From Haloferula rosea (GTDB lineage Bacteria > Verrucomicrobiota > Verrucomicrobiia > Verrucomicrobiales > Akkermansiaceae): DNA of 64,000 bases. The stretch is from contig NZ_JAENII010000006.1 in NCBI RefSeq assembly GCF_016595525.1, positions 202,780 to 266,779 of the forward strand, read 5' to 3'. Position numbers and translations under genes: made by a program. The notes under the pieces were generated by a model that saw only the letters and a program-made list of their open reading frames with translations, had not been told where the DNA came from and ran no database searches. Shown here one piece after another: positions 51,990-61,496 of this stretch. Every line of letters starts with the position of its first letter. The stretch's first letter is position 1.

Positions 51990-52341
51990 TCGGAGCTACT
52001 TCATCTTTGGCAAGAAGGATGAAGATTTGGAGGTCTGCCTATTTGGTACTCGGAGTGGAAGGCGTGAGATCGGCGAAGGGTGTGTGGAAGTGGGTCCCGG
52101 AGCTTGGGCTGGGCCCGCGGTTGAGCGAGCGGAAGGTTCAGGCGATCGGGAATTGCCTCGAGATGCATTGCCGCAATCTGGAGGGAGCTTAGCGCGACGG
52201 ACGTCACGCGCTCCGGCGGTGGGGGTTGAGGCGGGGTGTTGCGCGGCAGCGCCGCGCGGTTCGATCCGCTGAGTGGGGGAGCGAATAACCAGGAGAGGGG
52301 AGACTTAGGGCTGCAATCCCGCGCTCTGGATTCGGGGGTGC
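51990..52341. other. Gene-free right edge of the defence island
   Basis: These 352 bases lie between hsdR and the convergent esterase gene. A short open frame to 52192 is not convincing as a gene. The section around 52225-52262 contains the palindrome CGCGGCAGCGCCGCG, and the final 90 bases are a degraded third copy of the repeat cluster. I see no promoter or RNA gene. Confidence 0.6.
52262..52340. repeat. Degraded third copy of the palindromic repeat cluster, copy C
   Basis: The order CCGCTGAGTGGG, CAGGAGAGGGGAGAC, TGCAATCCCGCGCTCTGGAT follows copies A and B (CCGCTGAGTGGG, GTAGAGGGGAGACAGCGGGT, TGCAGACCCGCGCTCCGGAG) but with losses. It lies at the right edge of the defence island. Confidence 0.7.
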
Positions 52342-53004
52342 TCAGGGGGAGAGCTCGGTGAGCCACTCGAAGAGGTCGCGGATTTCCTCCTGGGAGACGG
52401 AGTGGGGGAGGCCGGGGTAGGATCTGAGGGTGGGGGAGTAGTCGGCGGCGGCGAGGGACTGACGGGCGGTCTCGGCGGCGCTGAGGGGGACGACTTCGTC
52501 GTCGGTGCCATGGAAGAGTCCGATGGGGAGGTCGTGCTGTTTGGCAGGGACGGGGTGTTCTTCCGACTCGAGCAGGTAGCCGGACAGGGTGGCGATGCCT
52601 GCCAGCCGTGGTTGGTGGCGCAGGCCGACGTGGAGGGCCATCGCGCCGCCTTGGGAGAATCCGGCGAGGACGAGTTGGGGCGCGGGTTCCTTGTCGATGA
52701 GTGACTCGATCTGTGTCTGGCTGGCGGCGACGGTGTCCCAGTCGACGGCGCGGGGGTGGCTGAGGTCGATGATGTCGTACCAGGCGGGCATGATCATGCC
52801 CATGTTCAGGGTGACGGAGAGCTTGCCGGCGTGGGGGAGGACGAAGCGCCAGCGGGCGGGCTTGGCGGCCTCGGCGAGCATGGCGGCGACGTCGGCGAAG
52901 TCATGGCCATCGGCGCCGAGGCCGTGCATGAGGATCACGCTAAGTTCGGCGTCTTCCGGCGCGACGCCGATTTCGAGGGATTCCAGTGGGGCGGGGTCGG
53001 GCAT
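52342..53004 (-). CDS. Carboxylesterase/phospholipase family alpha/beta hydrolase
   Basis: This 220-residue cytosolic protein belongs to the acyl-protein thioesterase/carboxylesterase group. The oxyanion motif is HGLGADGHDF, the nucleophile is S117 in AGFSQGGAMA, the Asp is in HGTDDEVVP (168/169) and the His is H201 in GLPHSVS. Its length matches the family. The predicted reaction is hydrolysis of short or medium acyl esters; the physiological substrate is unknown. It stands alone, convergent with the defence island, and its end is only a base or two from repeat copy C. Confidence 0.92.
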   Translation of the reverse strand: MPDPAPLESLEIGVAPEDAELSVILMHGLGADGHDFADVAAMLAEAAKPARWRFVLPHAGKLSVTLNMGMIMPAWYDIIDLSHPRAVDWDTVAASQTQIESLIDKEPAPQLVLAGFSQGGAMALHVGLRHQPRLAGIATLSGYLLESEEHPVPAKQHDLPIGLFHGTDDEVVPLSAAETARQSLAAADYSPTLRSYPGLPHSVSQEEIRDLFEWLTELSP

Positions 53005-53124
53005 GGCGGAAAGGGTAGGGCGCGGGGTGTTTCGGGCAATCCCGGGTTCGGGGGGAACCGGGGAGTACTACGGGAAGTTCAGCCGCGGCGAGGTTGGCGG
53101 TGTTCTCGGGGTGGGGTGGAGGGA

Positions 53125-56124
53125 TCAGCGGAACTCCACTTCATCGAGATTGGGTGCCGAGTGGCCGGTGGTTTCGAGTCGCAGTGTGTTCGCGCCACTT
53201 TGCAGGCGGGCGGGGATCTTGATGGTCTTCCAGTCGCTGCCCCAGTCGCGGGTTTTCGGGAATGCGGCGGTGGCGATCGGCTTGCCGTTGAGGGTGACCT
53301 TGAGGGGGCGTTTGCCTTTCGGGTCGGCATTCGCGTAGCGGATGATGAGTGTGGCATCTCCTGGCGGTCCGTCGTTCTCCTGATAGAACTCGACCTTGCC
53401 CTCCTTGCCCTTGAAGTCGAGGTATCCGGTCCCGTGGTAGCCCTTGCCGCCAGTCACGACGACGGGCCCGCTGAATTTGGCTGACTCAGCCTGCAGGGCG
53501 GTGGTCGACCCCGTGTCGGTCTGGACTTCCTCGTCGCCGGCCCAGTGCAGTCCGAGCTGGGGTCCGAAGGATTCGGACATTTTGAGGATGATGTTGTCCT
53601 GACGGAGGACGATCGCCTTCACGGTGCAGCTGGTAGGAACCGGGAAGGGTGCGGTGTATCGCGGGCTCGAGGTGTCGGGCTCGCTGCCGTCGGTGGTGTA
53701 GTGGATGGCGAGTGGATCGGAGTTCCAGTCGCCGTGGGGATCGAGCTGTCGGGCGAAGATGGCGACCTGATCGGAGGTGAGTTGTCGGCGCTCGCCGAGG
53801 ATGGAGGCGAAGGTGACCGAGCGGGGTGACCCTTCGAGGAAGAGGCGGGCTTTCCCCATGAAGGCCCGGCGCGTGGCGGCGACCGGTGGATCGGTGTCGG
53901 CGGGGTGGCCGTTCTCGAATGAGAGGATGCGGGCGGGACCCTCGATGGCGGCGTGAATGCGGTTCTCGCCGTAGGGGTAGGTGACGCCGTGCTTGTCGAC
54001 GGTGGTGAGGGTGATGATGGGGTGATTCTCAAAACGGGCATCGATATCGGCTTCGAGTGCTTCCGGAGTGGCGGCGGTCTGGTGCTGGTGCCGGGCCACT
54101 TCCTTGCCATCCCGGCGGGCGATGGCGGTGATCTCACCGGGCTGCCATGGGATCATCCACTCGCATTGCATTTCGTCCCAGCTCCGGCCGGGCCGGTCGG
54201 TTCCCAGGGACTTGCCATTGAGGAGCAGTTCGACCTCGTCGGCATTGGAATACACGTGGATGGGGATCTCCGTGCCCGGCTGCATGCGCGGGTGGGTCCA
54301 GTGGGGAAGGATGTGCACCATGGGGGATCCGGTCCACTGGCTCTGATAGAGATGGAAGAGGTCCTTCTTGAAGCCTGCGAGGTCGAGCGCGCCGCCGGCG
54401 AAGGCGTGGAAGGGCCATCCGCCGTGGACGTAGCCGGCTTCACCGGGGTAGTCGAATCCGGTCCAGCGGAAGTGGCCGCTGATCCATGGCAGGTCGCGCA
54501 CCTTCTCCCAGTGCTGGCGCGCGTTGATGCGGACGGTGGCGTTGTCGTAGGACGAGTTGAAGAACTGCTTGCGGTTGGCCATGTCCGCGGGGGCGAGGAA
54601 GGCCTGGGTGAAGATCTCACGAGGGGTGAGGTCGGGGGTTTCGAACGGATCCTGGCGCTTGTTCGGGAAGCCATCGCGATACCAAGTCCTAGATTTGTAG
54701 TAGCCGCGGACCTGCCAGGTGTGCGGGGCTTCGGTGGCGACGAAGGGTTTGTCGGACGGGCCGCGCTTGAAGAATCTCTGCGACTCCGAGTTGCCGTTCA
54801 CGCCGAGGACGTCCATGGCGCCCGAGCCGGAGGCTCCGGAGGTGACGGGGCGACTGGGGTCGAGCTTGTGGCACAGCGCGACGATGTCCTTGGCCACGGC
54901 ACCGTGGGTTTCATTGCCGACCGACCAGATGATGATGGACGGGTGGTTGCGGTCGCGCTTGATCCATGCGCTGAGGTCCTTCCGCCACCACTTGTTGAAA
55001 TCGAGGGCGCCATAATCCTTGTCGGCCTTGCGGCTCCAGCCATCGAAGATTTCATCCATGACCATGATGCCGAGCCGGTCACAGAGGTCGTAGAATGCGG
55101 GGATCTGGGGGTTGTGGGCGGTGCGGATGGCATTGCATCCCATGTCCTTGAGCAGTCGGAGTTTCCACTCGATGAGTGGCTCCGGCCAGGCGCCTCCCAC
55201 GGGTCCTCCGGTGAGGTGTTCGCAGACTCCCTTGAGCTTCACGACCTTGCCGTTGAGGTGGAAGCCGGTGTCCTTGTCCCAGCGGATGGAACGGATGCCG
55301 AAGGGGATGCGGATTTCGTCGCGAGTGCGGTCGCCATCGCGCAGGGTGAGGACGGCGGTGTGGAGGGATGGTGCCCCGGGTGACCAGAGTTTCGGCTGGG
55401 TGAGCGTGAACTCGGTGGTGACCGAGGTCCGGGCGGAGCTGGATTTCGCTTCCAGCGGCTTCCCTTTCGGATCGAGCACGGAGACTTCGAGGGTCAGGCC
55501 TTCGGGGTTCACGATTTCCGTGGAGATCGTGATGGAGGCCCGGCTGGCGGACACGGCGGGGGTGGTGATCACGGTGGCGTCATCGGCGAACCGGCTGGTG
55601 GCATCGGTGGCGACCAGCGTGACCGGGGCGTAGATGCCGCAGGGGTGGTACCAGCGGGTGGAGGGTTCGAGTCGGCAGTCGAGGCGGACTTCCAGGGTGT
55701 TGTCACGCGGCTTCAGGTGCGGGGTGACTTCATGCTGGAAGCTGATGAAGCCGTAGGGGCGGGTGCCCAGTTGGTGGCCATTGAGGAACACCGTGGCGTA
55801 GCGGTAGGCGCCATCGAAATGGAGGGTGACCCGTTTGTCGGCAAAGGAATCGGGGAGGTCGAATTTCTTGCGATACCATCCGACGCCTCCGATCCGATAG
55901 CCGCCGCGGTCCTTCTGCGCGCCGTTTTGACGAGGTCCGGCCTCCCACGACCAATCGTGCGGGACGTCGACCACGCGGGTCTCACCCGCGGGGAAACTTT
56001 CCGAAATCGTATCGGCATGGAGGAACGTCCACTGGTCATTCAGGGAAAGTCTCTCGCGCGCTGGAAGCGTGGAGAGGAGTCCGGTGAGGAGGAGGGCGGC
56101 GAGCAGGAGGCGAGGGAGGTTCAT
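53125..56124 (-). CDS. GH2-family beta-galactosidase-like glycoside hydrolase
   Basis: This 999-residue exported enzyme has a signal peptide (MNLPRLLLAALLLTGLLSTL). The GH2 order is sugar-binding domain (about 20-190), immunoglobulin-like domain (about 190-295) and TIM barrel (about 295-600). The acid/base Glu is in IIIWSVGNETHG and the probable nucleophile is in KPFVATEAPHTW. A DUF4982-type beta domain follows (HILPHWTHPRMQPG), and a C-terminal malectin/CBM-like domain ends NTLRLETTGHSAPNLDEVEF. It differs clearly from the LacZ-like enzyme at 32276. It may act on another beta-galactoside or beta-glucuronide. An ATG at 56136 is an alternative start. Confidence 0.92.
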   Translation of the reverse strand: MNLPRLLLAALLLTGLLSTLPARERLSLNDQWTFLHADTISESFPAGETRVVDVPHDWSWEAGPRQNGAQKDRGGYRIGGVGWYRKKFDLPDSFADKRVTLHFDGAYRYATVFLNGHQLGTRPYGFISFQHEVTPHLKPRDNTLEVRLDCRLEPSTRWYHPCGIYAPVTLVATDATSRFADDATVITTPAVSASRASITISTEIVNPEGLTLEVSVLDPKGKPLEAKSSSARTSVTTEFTLTQPKLWSPGAPSLHTAVLTLRDGDRTRDEIRIPFGIRSIRWDKDTGFHLNGKVVKLKGVCEHLTGGPVGGAWPEPLIEWKLRLLKDMGCNAIRTAHNPQIPAFYDLCDRLGIMVMDEIFDGWSRKADKDYGALDFNKWWRKDLSAWIKRDRNHPSIIIWSVGNETHGAVAKDIVALCHKLDPSRPVTSGASGSGAMDVLGVNGNSESQRFFKRGPSDKPFVATEAPHTWQVRGYYKSRTWYRDGFPNKRQDPFETPDLTPREIFTQAFLAPADMANRKQFFNSSYDNATVRINARQHWEKVRDLPWISGHFRWTGFDYPGEAGYVHGGWPFHAFAGGALDLAGFKKDLFHLYQSQWTGSPMVHILPHWTHPRMQPGTEIPIHVYSNADEVELLLNGKSLGTDRPGRSWDEMQCEWMIPWQPGEITAIARRDGKEVARHQHQTAATPEALEADIDARFENHPIITLTTVDKHGVTYPYGENRIHAAIEGPARILSFENGHPADTDPPVAATRRAFMGKARLFLEGSPRSVTFASILGERRQLTSDQVAIFARQLDPHGDWNSDPLAIHYTTDGSEPDTSSPRYTAPFPVPTSCTVKAIVLRQDNIILKMSESFGPQLGLHWAGDEEVQTDTGSTTALQAESAKFSGPVVVTGGKGYHGTGYLDFKGKEGKVEFYQENDGPPGDATLIIRYANADPKGKRPLKVTLNGKPIATAAFPKTRDWGSDWKTIKIPARLQSGANTLRLETTGHSAPNLDEVEFR

Positions 56125-56238
56125 TGGGGAAATCACCTGTGGTGATCGGTTTCATGGTTTTGGGACATCGTCGCCCAATCAAGTTCCGGATCGGGTGGGT
56201 TCCGGTTTCCGTGGTGACGGAAGGGTGTTCGTTTCACC

Positions 56239-56266
56239 AAAACGGCCCGCCGGTGAGGGCGGGCCG
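56239..56266 (-). terminator. Rho-independent terminator of the aminotransferase gene
   Basis: On the minus strand a perfect 9-bp GC stem (56258-56266 with 56243-56251, 6-base loop) is followed by TTTT (56239-56242). It lies 35 bases after the aminotransferase stop. Confidence 0.85.
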
Positions 56267-56300
56267 CTTGGATCGTGGATCATCTGAATTGGTCTCGGGC

Positions 56301-57371
56301 TCAGCCGAGGACGTTGTCCATGGCATCGATGAGCTCCTGCACGGTCTCGACCGTTTCATTGCCCATGTTCGAGATGCGGAAGGTCGTGCCCTTGATCTTG
56401 CCGTAGCCGCCGTTGATGAGGAGGTTGTGCTTGGTCTTCAGCTCCTTGATGAAGCCGGAAAGGTCGAAGCCATCCGGGGTGGCGAAACAGGTGAGTGCCT
56501 TGGAGCGGCGACCTTCGGGAGCGAAGAGCTGGAAGCCGTGGCGGGCGCCCCAGGCGTGGATCATCGCATTGGTCTCGGCGTGTCGTGCGAAGCGGTTCTC
56601 GAGGCCTTCCTTCTCAATCTGGCCGAGGATGTACTGCAGGCCGTAGAGGATGGAGATCGATGGTGTGGACGGGGTGTTGTTCTTGGCGTCGTTTTTCTCG
56701 AACTCGAGGAAGTCGAAGTAGTAGCCGCGGTTCGGGGTGCCCTTGGCACGCTCCGTGGCGGCTTCCGAAACGGCGAAGACGGCGAGGCCGGGAGGAAGGG
56801 CGAGGGCCTTCTGCACTCCTGCAAGGATCACGTCAGCGCCGATCTCATCCATGTTGATCGGCACGGTGGAGAGGGAGGAAACGGTGTCGACCACGAGCAT
56901 GGTGTCGGGGAAGGACTTCACCACGGCGGCGATGCCGGCGAGGTCGTTGAGCACGCCGGTCGATGTTTCCGAGTGGATGAAGGTGACGGTGTCGAATCCG
57001 CCTTCGGCAAGTTTTGCGCGGACGGCCTCGGGATCGATGGCTTCACCCCACTCGACCTGGATCTTGTCGGCCTCGTAGCCGAGTTTGTTGGCCACATCGA
57101 ACCACTTGTCGGAGAAGGCACCGCAGCACAGGCAGAGGACTTTGTTGCGAACGAGATTGCGCAGGGATCCCTCCATCACGCCCCATGCGGACGAGGTGGA
57201 AGTGAAGACCGGGCGGGATGTTCCGATGAGTGATTGGAGACCGGGGCGGAGGGAGGCGTAGAGTTCCTCGAAGTCGGATCCGCGGTGACCGATCATGGTG
57301 TGGGACATGGCGGCGAAGGTTTCGGGAGAAACATCGACCGGGCCCGGGGCAAAGAGTTTCGGCGTTGGCAT
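56301..57371 (-). CDS. PLP-dependent class V aminotransferase (serine-pyruvate/alanine-glyoxylate type)
   Basis: This 356-residue protein has a class V aminotransferase fold. The N-terminal signature is LFAPGPVDVSPETFAAMSHT. D162 (VVDTVSS) and the Schiff-base K188 (AGVQKAL) bind PLP. The C-terminal strand FRISNMGNETVE contributes the carboxylate-binding Arg. The closest functional groups are serine-pyruvate, alanine-glyoxylate and phosphoserine-type enzymes; I cannot separate them by eye. The ATG at 57371 gives the family-typical MPTPKLFAPGP start, though the frame is open to 57422. It is followed by its own terminator and is divergent from the small membrane protein gene. Confidence 0.9.
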   Translation of the reverse strand: MPTPKLFAPGPVDVSPETFAAMSHTMIGHRGSDFEELYASLRPGLQSLIGTSRPVFTSTSSAWGVMEGSLRNLVRNKVLCLCCGAFSDKWFDVANKLGYEADKIQVEWGEAIDPEAVRAKLAEGGFDTVTFIHSETSTGVLNDLAGIAAVVKSFPDTMLVVDTVSSLSTVPINMDEIGADVILAGVQKALALPPGLAVFAVSEAATERAKGTPNRGYYFDFLEFEKNDAKNNTPSTPSISILYGLQYILGQIEKEGLENRFARHAETNAMIHAWGARHGFQLFAPEGRRSKALTCFATPDGFDLSGFIKELKTKHNLLINGGYGKIKGTTFRISNMGNETVETVQELIDAMDNVLG

Positions 57372-57503
57372 CGGCGGGAGCTTAGGAAGGATCGCCCGGA
57401 CGCCAAGTGGAAGGTGAGGCATTTCGAGAAATCCCTCTGGGTCGAGTCGGGGCGGTGGATTGCAAGCTGGCGGGGTAACTGGGGGCGTGCCAGCCTACCG
57501 GGC

Positions 57504-57872
57504 GTGAAAGTCGAGTTCGAGATCGAGGAGATGGAGCCTGAGGAGCTTCTGAAACTCTGGGAGCCGCAGGCCCGGGCGGTGGCAGCGAAGGCTCGGGACG
57601 GGGAAGAGATCCGCCGGTTCTTGATCGGGAAGGGCGTGCCTGAAGAAGTGGCGGGGGGCCGGGCTGCTGAGTTGTGGGTGGAAGCCCAGCAGCGGCGGAA
57701 GTGGTGGGTCCAGCCGAGGTGCTGGGTTGGCGGTGGCCTGCTGGTGATGGGGGCGGCCTTGATTGGCTTCAGTTTTCTATGGGGTGCCGGCGTGTTTGCC
57801 GCGATCGCGGCCTGTGGGTTCTGCGGGCTGGGTGCGGCCGTTCTGTGGGGCGGGTTTCTCGAGCGAAACTGA
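57504..57872 (+). CDS. Small two-helix membrane protein
   Basis: With a GTG start at 57504 the protein has 122 residues. An acidic helical N-terminal part (about 1-70; MEPEELLKLWEPQARAV, then GVPEEVAGGRAAELW) is followed by two transmembrane helices (about 76-95 and 98-116) and a very short basic tail. The frame is open back to 57234, but that overlaps the divergent aminotransferase gene. An ATG at 57531 is a further alternative. Function unknown. It converges with the sulfatase gene, 14 bases apart. Confidence 0.55.
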   Translation: MKVEFEIEEMEPEELLKLWEPQARAVAAKARDGEEIRRFLIGKGVPEEVAGGRAAELWVEAQQRRKWWVQPRCWVGGGLLVMGAALIGFSFLWGAGVFAAIAACGFCGLGAAVLWGGFLERN

Positions 57873-57886
57873 GGGGTCGAGGCCTC

Positions 57887-59443
57887 TCAGCGGCCGTCCA
57901 TCGAACGGTAGGGTGCCTTGTCGAAGCGGTCTTCGAGTCGTGGGTCCTGATTTGTCTCCAGCTCGGTCATGAGGCGCTTCCTCAAGGTGACCAGGCGTTC
58001 CTGATAGGACGGATCCTTGGCGAGGTTGCGGAGTTGGTTGGGGTCCTTTTTCAGGTCGTAGAGCTCGTCGGCGGGGCGACGCATCCATCCCCATGCGAGG
58101 TAGGGGGTGAGGTTGCGGTCATCGCGGTTCTCAATCAGCCAGGTCTTGGTCGGAGATGCGTCAAGGTCGGGGAAGGCGGCGCGGGTGTTCTTGCTGATGC
58201 TTGCGAAATCGGGTTGCGGTTCGGCGGCTTCGAACGGTTCGCCCATCGGCCACCGGTCGGGCTTGAAATTGCGGATGTAGAGGAAGTCGGGCGTGCGGAT
58301 GGCGCGGACGGGATAGGGGAGTCGGTCGGAACGGGCGCTGCCGACGTGGCGTTCCCGGCCGATCAATGCCCAGCCCCGGAGCTTGGAATCGTCCGCACCT
58401 TCGCGCAGTGCGGGGAGGAGGTCTTCACCATTGGGGTCGTCCTTCGACTGCAGGCCTGCGGCTGCGAGGAAGGTGGGGGCAAGATCGACGAGTGAGACCG
58501 GCACCATGACCTGTCGGCCGGGAGCGATGTTCCCGGGCCACCGCATGGCGAGGAGCACACGGCTGCCGAAGTCGTGGACGTTGCATTTTCCACGGGTAAA
58601 TCCGGGGGCACCGTGGTCGCCGGAAATCACCACCAGGGTGTTGTCGAGTTCGCCCATGGTGCGCAGTTCATCGATGATCACGGCGCAGGCTTCATCGAAG
58701 GCCATGACCTCGCCGAGGTAGTCGGCAAAATCCTCGCGGATGACCTCGGTGTCCGGAATCGACGAGGGGAGCCGGCCTTTGAGTTGATCGGGATCGATTC
58801 CCCACAGCTTCTTGCCGGAGCCCCGCGTCCAGGTGCGGTGAGTGTTGGTCGGGTTGAAGGAATAGAAGAAGGGCTGGGCGTCCGTGCGCTTGGCGACGAA
58901 GTCGCGGAAGTTGTCGCGAACCGCCTTGAAGATCGCAGCTTTGGTCGCGGCGGGGTCCTTGGCCTTCGACATTGCCTGGGAGTATTGGTTGATCTTGCTC
59001 CCGTGCTTCGAGAACTGGTTCTGCTTCCCTCCCATCAGCGACTCGCGGAGGTGCCACTTGTGGGACCAACCGATGTGGTAGCCTGCCTTGCTGAGGGTGA
59101 TGGGCATGCCTTCGACCTTGTCGAATGGGTCGGCGGCGTCTCCCACCCAGGGATTGTGCAGCTGGGATGCCGAGCCGTTGCGAAAAAAGTGGCGGCCGGT
59201 GTAGACGGCTCCGCGCGACGGCGTGCAGCTCGGCGCGGAAATGAAGGCGTTTTCAAAGATGGCACCTTCCTCCGCGATCCGGTCGAAGGCCGGGGTGTCG
59301 ATCAGGTCGTTCGCCGAGGGTTGATCGGGGTCGGAGTAGGCCGATGCGTAGCGGCCGAGGTCGTCGGCGAACAGGAACAGGATGTTGGGTTTCTCCGCTG
59401 CATGGAGAATCGGGGAGAGCAAGAAGGGAAGGAGCCAGCGCAT
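57887..59443 (-). CDS. Formylglycine-dependent sulfatase (second)
   Basis: This 518-residue exported S1 sulfatase has a signal peptide (1-16) and the signature CTPSRGAVYTGR, with C73 the formylglycine precursor. The metal ligands are in LFLFADDLGRY and in VVISGDHGAPGF. The C-terminal region (DELYDLKKDPNQLRNLAKD) is the typical sulfatase ending. It resembles heparan N-sulfatase-like (SGSH-type) enzymes in motif style, but I cannot fix the substrate. It is not next to a glycosidase; the GH2 enzyme at 53125 is the nearest. It has no obvious operon partner. Confidence 0.93.
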   Translation of the reverse strand: MRWLLPFLLSPILHAAEKPNILFLFADDLGRYASAYSDPDQPSANDLIDTPAFDRIAEEGAIFENAFISAPSCTPSRGAVYTGRHFFRNGSASQLHNPWVGDAADPFDKVEGMPITLSKAGYHIGWSHKWHLRESLMGGKQNQFSKHGSKINQYSQAMSKAKDPAATKAAIFKAVRDNFRDFVAKRTDAQPFFYSFNPTNTHRTWTRGSGKKLWGIDPDQLKGRLPSSIPDTEVIREDFADYLGEVMAFDEACAVIIDELRTMGELDNTLVVISGDHGAPGFTRGKCNVHDFGSRVLLAMRWPGNIAPGRQVMVPVSLVDLAPTFLAAAGLQSKDDPNGEDLLPALREGADDSKLRGWALIGRERHVGSARSDRLPYPVRAIRTPDFLYIRNFKPDRWPMGEPFEAAEPQPDFASISKNTRAAFPDLDASPTKTWLIENRDDRNLTPYLAWGWMRRPADELYDLKKDPNQLRNLAKDPSYQERLVTLRKRLMTELETNQDPRLEDRFDKAPYRSMDGR

Positions 59444-59502
59444 GAGGCCCTATATTCGTTGGGATTCACCGATTCCTTTCGGGGGTGGAGGAGGGGTGCA
59501 GC

Positions 59503-59535
59503 CAAAAACAGGGCCGGGCGTGATGCCCGACCCTG
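59503..59535 (-). terminator. Rho-independent terminator of the heme peroxidase gene
   Basis: On the minus strand an 11-bp stem (59525-59535 with 59509-59519, one G-T pair) with a 5-base loop is followed by TTTTT. It lies 36 bases after the peroxidase stop. Confidence 0.85.
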
Positions 59536-59570
59536 CTTGGTTTTGCCAATGTGCCCAGAAGCTTGGAGAA

Positions 59571-61343
59571 TCAGCGGCGGCGACGGTCGTCCGGGCGGCG
59601 CTGTGGAGTCCGGTTCCTCAGTTCGTCGGGTCGGTCCGGGGTGCCGGGGACGAGGAAGACATGGTCCTGGATTTCGTCACCGATCCCGGTGTTTCGGCGG
59701 ATGATCCGGGCGAGGGTCTGTTCTTCGACCAGCTCCAGGATCTCGGGAGCGAGGGCGTGTTCATACCAGAAGCGGTCGCCATCGCGGAGGCGGACGAATT
59801 GATCGACCACGATGCGATGGATCACGGGGCCCACCATGGCACCCGGGACGTGCGGTTCGCAAAGTCCGCCGACCCAGAGGTCGATCTGGTCGACGTCGGA
59901 GTAAACTTCAGCGAGCTTGTCCTGGATTTCGCGGTCGGGGTGGACGTCGCGGAAGTTGCGTGCGGGGCGCATGCCGAGGGCGCGACGAACCTCGTTGTAG
60001 CTTGGCAGTCCGTGGTCACGTCCGCGTTGGATATTCAGTGAAGCGAGGTCGAAGCCACCGGCTCCGGGTGGGCCGAAGAGGAAATTCCGCACGCCGTCGA
60101 CGAGCTGGTTGTCCAGTTCCTGGCAAGGTTGGGCGGCCAGCCCGCGCAGCAGGGAATCGATGCCGTTTTCTTCGATCAATGATGGATCGAAGAAGGCCGA
60201 AGCGAGTTCGAGGTTTCCCTCTTCGGCAGGGTCGCCGTGTTCATCCAACCTCAGGATGGTGTTGGGAAGCAGGCTGTGACCGAAGCGATAGACCGCCGTG
60301 GCGAACTCATTGGCAATGCTCGGATCGACCTCTTCCCTGTATCCGCGATAGGGCGGAATGGCTTCGGGTCCGAGCAGGATGGGAAGGAACTCGCGATAGG
60401 TGATGTGCTGCATTTCCGCACCCACGATCATGCGCGCGAACTCGTAGATGTCGTCTTCCGAAGCGGATGGGTTGGCTTCGCGGAAGCTCCTTGCCCAGTG
60501 GTTGTGCTCGCGGACGAAGAGCGTGTGCATCGCGGTGAGGGCGGCCTGCTCGTTGGCCCGGACGTCACCGGCAAGAAACCAGTCGGCGGATTCGGTCGGT
60601 GCGTTGGCGAAGCCGCCTTCGTTGTAGGGGAGCAGTGGTCCGTGAACCGAATCGGTGGTCTTGAGCATGCCGCTGCCGTCGAGCATGCGCAGGGCGTAGG
60701 CCCGGGACTCCTCGGAGCCGTAGACATTGGAGGCATCGATGAATGCGGTGATCTCATTGACCTGCTGGCGCGCACCGTCGATGAGCTCGAAGTAGGACCG
60801 GTTCATGGCGATGGTGATGCTGCCGGTGCCATAGGGGTCGAACCATGGATCGCCAGTGGGCACCTCGATGTCGAAGGCTTCGGCCGGATCGAGCGTGGGG
60901 GTTTCGTCGATGTCGTGATCGAGGAACTGTCCCCACTGCCACAGGTAGTCGGTGGCACCCCGCTCGTTGGGGGTTTCTTCGGTCTGGGCGACTACGGCAT
61001 TGCTGATGGCTCGTGCCGACGGCCGATCCTGGCCTGCGGGTTCACCAACGCCATCGGCATAGGCGTTCTCGAACAAGCGGAGGAAGGGCTCGCCGGTGTT
61101 ACCAAGTTCGGGTTCGTCCAGATGGTTCCCGAGTCCATTGATGCTGCGGAACTCGGTTGGGAACTCCGTGCCATCGCTGCTTTCTCCCCGTGGCGGGGGC
61201 GACTGGTCGGCAGGCGGTCGAGTCCTCGGAAGGGGGATCCCGGGAGGTCTTCGCTCGCCCCGGTTCTGAGCGCTCACCGCGCCCGTAAGGATGGCTCCTG
61301 TGAGAAGGATGGCGATCGTCGTGGGTGTGGCGTGGTGTTTCAT
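59571..61343 (-). CDS. Animal-type heme peroxidase (peroxidase-cyclooxygenase superfamily)
   Basis: This 590-residue exported protein has a signal peptide (1-25) and a Pro/Arg-rich linker. The peroxidase domain starts at about residue 60. Distal His is H143 in WGQFLDHDID, with FIDASNVYGS and the R-E-H-N motif (LFVREHNHWARSF) as expected. The proximal heme ligand is H356 in YRFGHSLLPN. The family oxidises halides or organic substrates with H2O2 and is rarer in bacteria than catalase-peroxidases. A basic, Pro-rich tail ends the protein. It is divergent from the two-component system, with 153 bases between them, so that system could control it; this is inference. Confidence 0.93.
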   Translation of the reverse strand: MKHHATPTTIAILLTGAILTGAVSAQNRGERRPPGIPLPRTRPPADQSPPPRGESSDGTEFPTEFRSINGLGNHLDEPELGNTGEPFLRLFENAYADGVGEPAGQDRPSARAISNAVVAQTEETPNERGATDYLWQWGQFLDHDIDETPTLDPAEAFDIEVPTGDPWFDPYGTGSITIAMNRSYFELIDGARQQVNEITAFIDASNVYGSEESRAYALRMLDGSGMLKTTDSVHGPLLPYNEGGFANAPTESADWFLAGDVRANEQAALTAMHTLFVREHNHWARSFREANPSASEDDIYEFARMIVGAEMQHITYREFLPILLGPEAIPPYRGYREEVDPSIANEFATAVYRFGHSLLPNTILRLDEHGDPAEEGNLELASAFFDPSLIEENGIDSLLRGLAAQPCQELDNQLVDGVRNFLFGPPGAGGFDLASLNIQRGRDHGLPSYNEVRRALGMRPARNFRDVHPDREIQDKLAEVYSDVDQIDLWVGGLCEPHVPGAMVGPVIHRIVVDQFVRLRDGDRFWYEHALAPEILELVEEQTLARIIRRNTGIGDEIQDHVFLVPGTPDRPDELRNRTPQRRPDDRRRR

Positions 61344-61496
61344 GTGTTTGTCGGTTTGAAGCGACCTGCTTGATTGCAGGCTCAGCCCCTTTGTCGCGGC
61401 CCATCGTTAGGGGATGATGTCGGAGACCCTCACTTTCTGTTAAGAGTTGGTAAAAGGGATGGTCTCCGCCCCCTCGGATCCGCCAGTCTGCTTCCC

